NCBI GenBank assembly: GCA_024509875.1
Contig: JAMPIV010018969.1
Span: forward strand, 337,983 to 401,982
Direction of reading: 5' to 3'
Length of the DNA stretch: 64,000 bases
Source of the DNA: Oreohelix idahoensis
Taxonomy: Eukaryota; Mollusca; Gastropoda; Stylommatophora; Oreohelicidae
This document shows, piece after piece, positions 1-9,516 of this stretch. The translations under genes and the position numbers were made by a program. Each line of letters starts with the position of its first letter. Position 1 is the first letter of the stretch. Below the pieces are notes generated by a model, which was given only the letters and a program-made list of their open reading frames with translations, did no database searches and was not told where the DNA came from.

Positions 1-599
1 TAGTTGTTCAGTGATAGACACAGTAAATTTCAAGTGTGGTGATTTCCAAATGAAATAAATTGAAATAAGTTCAGGGACGCCATACTATAGCCAGCAGCTC
101 AGCTGAGTTTTGCTAGCATTTCTGTGTTCTTTATTCATAATCTGGTAAGATTGAAATTATTTCTTTGTATATTTTGAATATTGTTTAATGTTTCGAGTGA
201 TTTGATACTGCCATATCGAAATCTAGCCTTACAAACAAGTAGGGATTTGCTCTAGACCCCCCGCCCTAGTTCAGGGTCTAGGGACAAACAATATACATAA
301 ACTCCAGCAAGGGTTAGGAAGGACAGATCAAGTGTTGAGAACAATGAAACATATTACCTATCCTATGTTAGGGCAGGAAACTAATAAATATATTTCAGAA
401 TCTGTAGTCTGGGAGGACCTATCTGATGTGAAACCACCATGGTAAAATGTGCTGTATGGTCAGAGAGATCTGACCTGTCTATATGGTGTTGTTGTTGTGT
501 AGTGTTGTGTCCAGACATGGTTAGAGAATGGAATTTTGACACATAGCCAATACTTTGATTGCAGAGCTGTGAGTTTCAGTTGTCACCAAGGCGGTGTAA
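1..599. other. Unannotated AT-rich intergenic DNA
   Basis: No coding region, RNA gene or clear repeat is seen. A weak resemblance to the part of the element B LTR that precedes an AATAAATT stretch (around 34190-34230) is possible near 20-75, but it is too short and gapped to call. Confidence 0.3.
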
Positions 600-1358
600 A
601 CTAAGTTGGTGATTTTACCAGAGTGGATCCGTGCAGTAACGTTGTGTCAGAGCAGACTATTATTGCCCCCAAGCACGGAGAGGTGGGGCCACCAGATCTC
701 AGCACCAGAGCTACATCTTCAAAGTTGAGTGAGCCTCTGGTCTGCTGGAAATTCACCAACTCCATTTAGTTACTAACAATCCCATAAAATTCCTGCCATT
801 TCTGGACAAGGTGTAGTCAATATAGACTGGAGTGATGAGGCCACCCCAACAGCACAACCATTAACTATCCTCCCAATTAGATGACTAGTATAAACATTAA
901 TAAAACTAAATAGTCTAGTACTTACATATGTACACTCTTGCATTTATTATGTAATATTCCATGCATTTCTTTCATAATTTCTAAATCTTTTATAAGTTCT
1001 GGTCAAAATAAAACTTGATCCAGAACAAAATAAAATGTAAAAAAATTTCTATCAAAAATTTTACACACTTGAGTTAGTTCAGTGTATTATAACATTTGTT
1101 AATATTATTAGACTTAGTAAATATCTGTGTGTGTGTCTATAAACTATCACACCACATTACATATCATTACCCTAGACATTTAACGTAGCCACATTCATTA
1201 GAAAAAAAAAAAAAGATAAGTGTGAGGTCGTAGTGGTAGCGAGAAGGGCCTTCTGACAACTCTCAGTTACATTTTATCTCAGGAGCCTTCACAGCTGACC
1301 TCATGCATCACACGTAGTACCATCACCACCATACAATACCATCAAACCCACTACAACA
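600..1358 (+). repeat. Divergent LTR relic related to element B
   Basis: Two landmark blocks of the element B LTR recur here in the same order and nearly the same spacing. CCCTAGACATTTAACGTAG at about 1170 matches 34271 with one change. CCTTCACAGCTGACCTCA at about 1279 matches 34389 with one change. The relic appears to end at CTACAACA (1358), equivalent to the CA end of the B LTR. No primer-binding site follows, so it is a solo or orphan LTR. The left limit is uncertain because similarity before about 1130 is weak (only GTCAGAGC near 645 and a GTGGGG block near 680). Confidence 0.4.
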
Positions 1359-1532
1359 CCAACCCTAGTGACGCCACTGGAGCAAGTCTACTAAAGAATC
1401 TAAGACAGAAGAAGGGTAAAGTAATAAGAAAAAATAGTTACATTTTTGCGTTATATTATTATACTGAAAAACCGTAATGTCAATTACTGAAGAAAAAATT
1501 TTGGGAACATGATTTATTTTAAGATTACTTAC

Positions 1533-1632
1533 TTTTTTGCTGCAGTCCGTTGAATAGTTGCTACTGACGCCTGTCACGCAGGACGATGTCACGGCGACAA
1601 ACAGGGGTGACAGGAGCCACCAAACACACATG
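1533..1632 (-). CDS. Candidate first coding exon with signal peptide (partial)
   Basis: On the minus strand an ATG at 1632 (or in frame at 1706) opens a frame whose first residues are Met-Cys-Val followed by a hydrophobic stretch (WWLLSPLFVAVTSS) and then Ser/Thr/Cys-rich residues, the layout of a secretory signal peptide. The frame runs directly into a consensus splice donor: the exon ends in a run of A at 1533 and GTAAGTAA begins at 1532. From the ATG at 1632 the donor is in phase 1. No acceptor or second exon was recognised further left, so the gene, if real, continues outside the window or has a long intron. A chance open frame beside a chance donor is the alternative; I cannot name the product. 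Confidence 0.28.
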
Positions 1633-1706
1633 ATGGGGGTGGCAAGCCATGAGGCCCGATGGGCGGCCAGCCTGCAGTCAGCAGACGAAACTAATGGAAC
1701 TGTCAA

Positions 1707-3145
1707 AACTACACGCTGGAAGCTGATCTGCTGATGGAATAGCTAATTGTGTCTTCAAACGCAACGTCAGTTTGGTCATCGCGAGGAGTAACATTTATTC
1801 CGTGAAAAGAATAAATAGTAGCACTGAAGAACAGACTTGATCAACGTACACTTCTATTTCATTAGCAGAACAACCGCAATTTTATTACAAGAAGAATGTT
1901 TCTCGAGCTCAACGTGAATGCAGTCGTCGATGATTGTAGAAGCTATTAGAAATTACGACGCTCGTGATACACTGGTCTTGTACTGGGGTAGAATATATTT
2001 TGAATCAAGTTTCGAACCTCAGACCTTGTAGGCCGTTGTGATAGACCAAGTTTGTGGACCGTTGGGATTGACCAAGTAAGATTCCAGCCGCGAACATTCG
2101 AGGTTTCAGTCTTTGGTACACAAGCTCACCTGTCACAAATTATTTTTAGAAATTAATAATAAATAAATACTTATATTTCAATTATAAATATATAAAATAT
2201 GCATCAATTATAAATTTATTACACAGTTTTAAAACGTTTAAAACCTCCAATAGTGTTACTTTACGTACATTTATTACCTAAGGGGGTAGTCTTCGGTCCT
2301 GCCAAATGTACGCACCAGTCTTTATATTATTATTATTTGTGCGTTCGACTGATTCACGCACTGACGTGCACAAGGCAATGTGAGTTGCTTTGGAACGCAC
2401 GGGTAACCTAGTTTGGGGATTGTGACGTCATGTTTTGAACGGGGCAGTGCGGACTTTGTTATGTCCGAGATATATATTATTGGAATTTTCTGGCAGTTTT
2501 GTATAAGCCAGTATGTTATATTGATTCAATTGGTATTCTTGACGAAGCCAATGATGGAAGGATCACGTAAGTGTCGCCCCGGTTATATTTGTATATTTAT
2601 TGCCGTAAACTAAAGTATCAGGCCGCTCCCAGTTGTAGTCTAGCGGGAAGTCATCTTAGCATGTAATTTCCTAGAATGGACAGACGGAGTCGGTAGTCAT
2701 ATTAGATTACCGTAGAGGAATAATACCTACGTGTAAACCAGTTTATTTATTCGTATGCTTCATATTTTTAAATGCCGTACATGCTTCAATGCCAAAGTCG
2801 TGGCATGGATGTAAAGAGAGGTTAGCCGATTCAGAACTCGAACCTGAATAGATTGTTGTGGATGTTTATAAGACTTAATTCTTGAAGAATCACTAAGAAT
2901 GATCAGCAACTTCAAAGTATGACATTTTGTACCTATAATCTGTAACTATGATCGTATCGTTCCTTCGTATGTGCCATGTTGAATAAACTATATGTACAGT
3001 AAACCGACTTATGTACTACCATCGAGTGAACAGTTTAAACACTACCTGTTGTAGTTCGTTTTCACAGAACAGTTTATTGACATTTTGTTTCATATTACCA
3101 TTCGCGTTATGAAGACCAACACCATTACCATAAACAACTACAACA
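1707..3145. other. Intergenic DNA, no gene seen
   Basis: The stretch holds AT-rich sequence, a TTATTATTATT run near 2326 and a perfect cAMP-response-type palindrome TGACGTCA at 2423-2430. If the exon candidate at 1.6 kb is real, its promoter would lie here, but no core promoter can be pinned down. A short open frame at 2413-2613 has no recognisable features. Confidence 0.4.
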
Positions 3146-3157
3146 GTTACATATACT

Positions 3158-3488
3158 TACTTACTTACTTAGTCGTTCCCCTTCTACCGTGAGGTGTAGA
3201 GGTTTGGAAGAGAGAGCGCCAGACTATTCTATCGGCTGTCTTCCTTTTGGCCTGGTTCCATTCTAGTCCTCGGTCCTTCAAAGATTGTCTAATGTTGTCC
3301 TCCCAGCGGACTCTGGGTCGTCCTCGGGGTCTGGATCCTTGGCTCTTTGTTTCCCATGCTTGTCGTGGTAGCCGATCTTCTCCCATTCTGCAGACATGGC
3401 CAAACCATCTTAGTTGGGACTGTTCCACTTGGGTCTGTAGGGGGTGGCATTTTAGGCCTTGACGTATCGTCTGGTTGCGTACCATAGT
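3158..3488 (-). mobile_element. 5'-truncated RTE-like LINE, (TAAG)n-tailed family
   Basis: This is the last 330 bp of the LINE family seen full-strength at 7390-9516, on the opposite strand. Its minus frame (3165-3485) is the C-terminal pol segment: RWFGHVCRM, GRPRVRWEDNIRQSLKDRG and the final ADRIVWRSLF block. The 3' end is the short tandem tail (TAAG)n, seen as ACTTACTT on the plus strand from about 3155. A 12-bp target-site duplication, GTTACATATACT, flanks it at 3146-3157 and 3489-3500, showing target-primed insertion of a 5'-truncated copy. The frame has no stop within the fragment, so the insertion is not ancient. Confidence 0.8.
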
Positions 3489-3939
3489 GTTACATATACT
3501 AGTTCAAAATACTATTCTACACATGTATCATAGGTATGCAATAATCTGGAATTCGAAATATAAATGAATGAATTGTGTCAAGCATTAATTGAAACACGTC
3601 TGAATTCGTGCCGCTGTTTCGCGATAAAGCAAAGGAGTACAGTCCGAGATTTTATAAGAACAGCTTCTGTTCCGCGAATTCTCCTTCCTGATAGCAGCAG
3701 CAACAACTATAATGGGAGACTCCTGCGCGGACTTAAATATATACACAACACACAGGATGGGAACTAGGCAATATACAAGCACACAATAGACAAGAAGGAA
3801 GATTACAAGCCAATAAACATTCAGGCAGAGCACAAGAAGGGTGTAGAAAATATTATTATTTAAGCACTCGCAGAATAGGAAGAACACGAAGGCAACATAT
3901 TGTCACTACAACACATAATAAGGGAACTAGACAACATAT

Positions 3940-4428
3940 GAAAAACCTATGGCAAGGCACAAGCAAAGAAACAAAGTTACAACTGATCAGAGCATGTATA
4001 TTCCCAGTAGCAACATACGGCTGCGAGACTTGGACACTCAATAAAACAGTTGCAAAAAAGATTACATCATTCGAAATGAAATGCTACAGAAGGATGTTGA
4101 GAATACCCTGGACAGAAAAAAAGACCAACAGAGAAGTACTGCACTCACTAAATGTACAGGAACATTGGCTCCTAAATACCATCGCAATAAGGAAGCTGAA
4201 ATTTTTCGGTCATATAAAAAGACATAATAGTCTGGAAAAAACAGTGATGGAAGGCATGGTCCCTGGAAAAAGGGGAAGGGGTCGACCTAGACGACGGTGG
4301 ACCCAGGACATCACAGAGAGTCTGAACTTGTCTTTGGCTGATGCAGGTCGACTTGCCCAGAATCGTGATGCGTTCAGAGCAGCTGTAATGGAGACAACGT
4401 TCTGGAAAGAATACGTCACATGATGATG
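3940..4428 (+). mobile_element. 5'-truncated LINE with (TGA)n tail, a second family
   Basis: A 489-bp insertion carries an open frame ending at 4423 that is the C-terminal tail of a non-LTR retrotransposon pol: VATYGCETWTLNK, KCYRRMLRIPWTEKK, LKFFGHIKRH, then GRGRPRRRWTQDI. These blocks occur in RTE-type elements just after the RT domain. The tail is TGATGATGA. A perfect 11-bp target-site duplication AGACAACATAT lies at 3929-3939 and 4429-4439. The apparent start codon belongs to flanking DNA, so this is not a gene but a dead-on-arrival copy. The protein differs clearly from the (TAAG)n family at 3158 and 7390, so it is a separate family. Confidence 0.82.
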
Positions 4429-4439
4429 AGACAACATAT

Positions 4440-4737
4440 AGTCTAGATAGTTTACGGTCAATACAGCACACAATAACGGAACTAGACAATATACAGTCGT
4501 TACTACATACAATAAGGTAACCAGAAAACATAGAGCTATTAAAATACAATCAGGAAACGAGACAATTGTAAAAACGAGTTCTTACTCGAGACAAGACTTT
4601 CCTTCCGCACATAACATGGAACACTACTCAACGTGTTTCAGATATAGTGGGCAAAAAGGGGGGAGGGGAGACATTCAGTCCACAGTTATAGACAATGCAT
4701 CCTGAGCCGACTAAACAAGTCTGAATTAATTAATAAA
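4440..4737. other. Host repeat interrupted by the LINE; no gene
   Basis: A loose motif GGAACTAGACAATATAC plus ACACAATAA recurs here (near 4470 and 4490) and to the left of the LINE insertion (near 3757 and 3923). The LINE therefore landed in an older degenerate repetitive stretch. A short purine-rich run lies at about 4652-4668. Nothing coding is seen. Confidence 0.4.
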
Positions 4738-5440
4738 GGCCAAAAATCAAAAAGATAGTATCAAGGGATGGAAATTTGTCTCGGAGCGCATTATGGTTGT
4801 ACAACTAAAAGAAGGAGAAACCATAGTCAGCCTGGTCATAGTGTATGGGCCAAATGAGGATGAGAGAGCAGAGGTCAAGGAGGAATTCTTCGAGCTGCTT
4901 CAAAAGACAGTGGATGACTGCCTAGATGAAATTATCATGCTCGGAGATTTCAATGCCAGAGTTGGAAATGACCATGCTGGATGGGGTGGAGTAATCGGAA
5001 GATATGGAGAAGATACTCTCAATGATAATGGAAAGCGACTCCTTAGATTCTGCAGTGAGCAGAATCTGATCATTACAAACACAAAGTTCCATCATAAGCG
5101 CATACATGCATACACTAGATGTGAACCAACAAAGAATGAGAAGTCAGTGATCGACTATGCCATTGTTAGGAGAAGCTCATTCAAATATGTCCGGGATGCT
5201 AGAGTCTGGAGGGGACCAGAGATTGAAAGTGATCACTACCTGCTTACAATCAAAAGAACAACTGAAAGAGTTGCACAGCCTAGGAACTGCCCAACATCAT
5301 GCAAGAAACAAAGTAAACGAAAGGGAGAAATTAGCATTAAGACCTACAAGCTGAGAGAGCCAGAAATTAAGACCAGATATCAGGGGCTTATAGCTACAGC
5401 GGTGAGAAATACAGAAGAACAACCCGATGTCACGAAAGGT
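4738..5440 (+). mobile_element. LINE endonuclease (EEP/APE-type) fragment
   Basis: The open frame 4793-5503 starts with a non-LTR retrotransposon apurinic-type endonuclease domain. Visible landmarks in order are VIVYGPNEDE, the catalytic MLGDFNARVG (Asp and Asn of the EEP fold), SVIDYAIVRR, and the closing SDHYLL with the catalytic Asp-His pair. The extreme N-terminus with the first metal ligand is missing, so the piece is 5'-truncated; similarity fades after about 5440. It is followed 1.9 kb later by the RT piece at 7390, but the two overlap in content by roughly 18 codons with poor identity. I infer that they are two different copies rather than one split element. Confidence 0.75.
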
Positions 5441-6434
5441 TTAAGATGTTACAATATTTATGCTATCCTGGACAAAAAGATGTATCAGATGATACCAGGA
5501 TAGTGCCAGGTAAGAGACTGGACTTACAAGAAATACCCCCTTTTCTGGAAAAGAATAAGGGTGTATTGACATCAAAGGTAGAATCCAGCTGTATAAACCT
5601 CCAGGCGTTGAAAGGCTATGTCCTGAAAATCTATTTGCCTCTTTCGAAGATTCTCCTTTGGTAGTATATGTTGTTTATGTTGACAAGTTGTTCTAGGGGT
5701 ATATAATATAGTCTATCTATCAATCTAAATTAAATATCAAACAAAACTTGAAACTTTAATTCAAATAATTCAGCAAGTCTGTTGATATTTATGTATTTAC
5801 AATTTATTTACCTAACCCTGTTCTCTTTTGGTTAGGTAACTTAGGAAAACTCAAAGGTATTTACAGCTTGAAATAAATAAACATAGAAACTTAAAATTTA
5901 TAAACCATAATCTTGTATTGAAGTTTCTATTGTCTTCCACACTGATGAATAATTTTAAATTTAATACAATGTCAATGAAGTTGACGGTGAAGGTATGGTG
6001 GATTCATAAGGTCCTTAAATTCATCCTCCCCTGAAATGTCAGTAATACATTTATGTTTTCTTTTGTGGTGATATCTTTTATTGAATACGCTGATCAGTGG
6101 CTATATAAGGCCACTTATCATAAAATCCAGAAAATCCCACACTCTTCTTCCGTGGATGAACAACTCTGTGACTTGCCAGGCAGTGGAACATTGGTGGCTA
6201 GCTACATGGACATCACGAGCATTTGCACCTCAAAGTCCAAAACGAGTTATAGGAATCAGATACTTTGGGTCCTTTGTAGGATACAACGTTTTCAGGATAA
6301 AACGGTTGCAGGACAAAACCCTCAGGCAAAACACATACAGACTGTTAATGGCTTCTGTGGTCTGCGCAACAGATGCGGTTGGCAAAGGTAAAATATGATT
6401 ACTGTTTACCTCTTCTTTCTAGACAGCCGGTGGT
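5441..6434. other. Intergenic; unrecognised open frames at 6053-6398
   Basis: Two overlapping plus frames (6053-6391 and 6081-6398) run through AT-balanced DNA. The second contains SHTLLPWMNNSVTCQAVEHW, which has a protein-like composition and may be a decayed transposon or gene fragment, but I do not recognise the family. The rest is AT-rich and featureless. Confidence 0.3.
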
Positions 6435-6910
6435 TATGAACGAACGAACGAACGAACTTTATTTTCAAAGGGTTCAGAATTGGGCTCGCAGGCCCGTCTT
6501 ACATTCTGCCCTTCTTTGCTCTGTCATCTTACATACCATATCCTTTCAATCGCACATGTATTTTGAGCATTATTGAAGCATACAACATTATCAAGGTAAA
6601 ATAATAACATATATTTGTAACATCCAGTCAAATCAAATTTAAGTATGTAAAAAAAAAAAGAGGGAGAAAAAGAAAAAAAATTAATTAATTAAAATAAATT
6701 TTAAAATTTAAATTTAAAAAAAAAACAAAAAAAACATACAAACACACCAAATCTAAACCATTCATACGGTAAATTAGACTTAATTTGAAACGTAATTTGA
6801 AATTGTTAGTGGCGTCAAATGCCCAAGGGCAAGGTCTTTTATAGTCACGCCTCCGGCGTATCGGATGACATGGGTATAAAAAGGAGTAAATGATCCCAAA
6901 ATGAGGCATA
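6435..6910 (-). mobile_element. LINE 3'-UTR and (GTTC)n tail, third family
   Basis: On the plus strand (GAAC)n at about 6438-6456 is followed by TTTATTTTCAAAGGGTTC. Read on the minus strand this is a 3' untranslated region with a polyadenylation-like AATAAAG placed just before a (GTTC)n tail, the typical end of a non-LTR element. An A-rich stretch (6650-6740) lies within it. A minus frame at 6685-6909 has no protein landmarks. The 5' limit is arbitrary and no target duplication was found. Confidence 0.4.
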
Positions 6911-7389
6911 ATTTCTGCCTTCTGTACAATGTATAAAATCTAGTTTTTCAATTATCTTCCTTATTTATGGGACGATTTTAGTCATTTAAAGGTGGACTTA
7001 CACTGTGAATTATTTTGTATCGATCTATCTATAAATTATTTAGTTTGCACAATGCATTTAAATGTATGCATGCTTTAACTAGCTAAGTTTGACTAATCCT
7101 GATGTAACACAGCTCGTTTATTCGATATTTCTATCTTACTAGAATATTATTCGATAAAGTGTTTACACATACCTCTAAAGTAACACTCCCGTTGATGAAT
7201 TACATTATCCTTTCCGGTGATACTTCTTTTAGTTCTTATGAAATTAAATATTATTGTCCCATCGGTTACACAAAATAGGCCTAGGTTTTAAGCATAGTAC
7301 GTTTCCTACAAACATGATAATAAAGGTACTTTTTGATTGGTTATTGTATTAGACAGTTCCCTACCTAATGGCGTGCGGTATGGTCAGAT
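6911..7389. other. AT-rich intergenic DNA, nothing recognised
   Basis: No coding, RNA or repeat landmark is visible. Confidence 0.4.
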
Positions 7390-9516
7390 TTAGAAAAACG
7401 TGTTGTAAGACAGAACTAAAACACGACACCTGATGACTTGGAAAACCTTCTGGCTTAAATTCAAGGACATCATAAAGACAGCTGCTGCAGAAGCATGTGG
7501 TGAAGTCCGACTTGGGAACAAGAGAAAGAGGACACCTTGGTGGACAGAGGAAGTCAAAGAGAAAATAAGAGAGAAGAAAATGGCATGGAAACAATACACA
7601 GGAGCTAAAAACACAACAGGACAAATAGAGAAATATAGAGAATATGTGACACTCAGAACAGAAGCAAAGAACAAGGTGCTAGCAGCAAAACAAAAGTCCT
7701 GGGAAGAATTTGGAGAAAAGCTAGAAAAAGATGCGCAAGAAAACCAGAAATTGTTCTATAAGACCCTAAATAACACGAGGAAGGACAAACAATGCCCTCT
7801 CAAATTTATAAAGGACAAGCAAAGCAAATTGCTTACTGCCCCAAAGGAAGTAATGGAAAGATGGAAAGAATATTTCTCAGAACTCCTAGATGGTGAGCAT
7901 GGTGAAGCATCAGAAATGATAACCACTAGCACAGAAGAGAAAACCAATGGTGGTGAAGATGACATAAAGATGGAAGAACTGAAGGCAGCACTGGAGAAAA
8001 TCAAGATGGGCAAAGCAGCTGGGCATGATGGTATAACACCAGAAATGGTTAAGTACATGGGAGCATCAGGCGACCTATTACTCTTAAGGGTCCTACAAGC
8101 AGCGTGGTGCAACAAGGCCATACCAAAGGATTGGGATATTGCAATCATAACACCGATTTTCAAAAAGGGTGACAATCGACAATGTGGAAACCACAGAGGC
8201 ATATCCCTTCTCAGTGTCGCTGGTAAAATCTACTCTAGAATCCCAGAGCAGAGACTCCGATGCCTAGCTGAGCCACAATTGGATGAAGTCCAGTGCGGAT
8301 TCCAAGCAAACCGAAGAACTCAAGACCTAATCTTCACACTCAGGCAGCTGAGTGAAAAGGCCCTTGAGTATAAGAGTGAGATCCATTTTTGTTTCATAGA
8401 TCTGGAAAAGGCGTTTGACAGGGTCCCCTGGAGAAAACTTTGGGACTGTTTGGCAAAGAAGAACATTCCAGCACCTTTGATTCATGCTATACACAGCTTC
8501 TACAAGTCTTGCAGAAATTATGTGAGGACCGCAAACTATAAGTCAGAAGAGTTCAGGACCACCACAGCTGTAAGACAAGCCGATATCCTGTCACCCTATC
8601 TTTTCATACTCCTCATGGACGATGTCATCAAGGCATGTAAGGAGAGATCAAGAAAGTATTCAGTGGGGTACTGGAAGATGAGACATGTCTGTATTTCAGA
8701 GCTAGCATTTGCTGATGATGTTGTCCTGATTGCTAAATCAGAGGCACATCTCCAATCCAACCTGCAAGTCTGGAAGGAAGAGCTGAAATAGAGAGGGATG
8801 GTCATAAGCAGCACTAAAACAAAATCCATGGTGATATCACGAGAAGAAAGAGTACATCAGATTGGGCTGGGAGAGCGGGTCCTGGAGCGGGTCGACCACT
8901 TTAAATACCTCGCAGCTATTATAGACCGAACGGGAGGCATCAGAGAGGAGTTGGCCACTCAAGGGGCAGCAGCTGGGAGACTTTTTCGGGCCATAAATCG
9001 AGGATTCCTCAGCAAGAGAGAGGTTGGTAAGAAAACGAAGATGGCTGTATATCGCTCCACCTATGTCCCAGTCTTGACATATGGATGCGAGTCATGGGCA
9101 ATGACCACAACCCACAAAAGCCAGATCCAAACCTCAGAAATGAGGTATCTGAAGAAGGTGATTGAAGTAACAAGAAGAGACATGGTCCGCAACCAGACGA
9201 TACATCAAAGCCTAAAATGCCACCCCTTGCAGACCCAAGTAGAACAGTCCCAACTAAGATGGTTTGGCCATGTCTGCAGAATGGGAGAAGATCGGCTACC
9301 ACGACAAGCATGGAAAACAAAGAGCCAAGGATCCAGACCCCCAGGACGACATAGAGTCCGCTGGGAGGACAACATTAGACAATCTTTGAAGGACCGAGGA
9401 CTAGAATGGAACCAGGCCAGGAGGAAGACAGCCGATAGGATAGTCTGGCGCTCTCTCTTCCAAACCTCTACACCTCACGGTAGAAGGGGAACGACTAAGT
9501 AAGTAAGTAACAGCTT
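7390..9516 (+). mobile_element. RTE-like LINE, RT to 3' end, (TAAG)n tail
   Basis: The element piece starts inside the linker after the endonuclease and runs to the true 3' end, marked by TAAGTAAGTAAG at about 9496-9509. It is the most complete of four copies of this family in the window (others at 3158-3488 minus, 42732-43408 plus, 59450-59693 plus). A clear target-site duplication was not found: the 3' flank ACAGCTTGACATG does not recur near 7390. RTE-superfamily placement rests on the endonuclease plus single-frame pol layout, the short C-terminal region and the simple-repeat tail; it is an inference. Confidence 0.75.
7433..9502 (+). pseudogene. LINE reverse transcriptase ORF with one in-frame stop
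   Basis: One reading frame covers 690 codons, broken by a single TAG at 8789-8791 (between the frames 7433-8791 and 8798-9502). RT landmarks in order are KAAGHDGITPEM (fingers), IITPIFKKGD, HRGISLL, QCGFQANRRTQD, FCFIDLEKAFDRVPW (first catalytic Asp), VRQADILSPYLF and the catalytic FADD at residues 426-429. Two normally invariant positions look changed: VRQGD is VRQAD, and the usual Gly-Arg after QCGF is Asn-Arg. Beyond the stop lie the C-terminal YGCESWAMT, RWFGHVCRM and RWEDNIRQSL blocks common to RTE-type pol. Function would be target-primed reverse transcription; the stop and altered motifs imply a dead copy. Confidence 0.8.

Noticed and set aside
2423..2430. cAMP-response element as a real promoter site
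   Set aside because: An 8-bp palindrome alone, with no core promoter or transcript in view.
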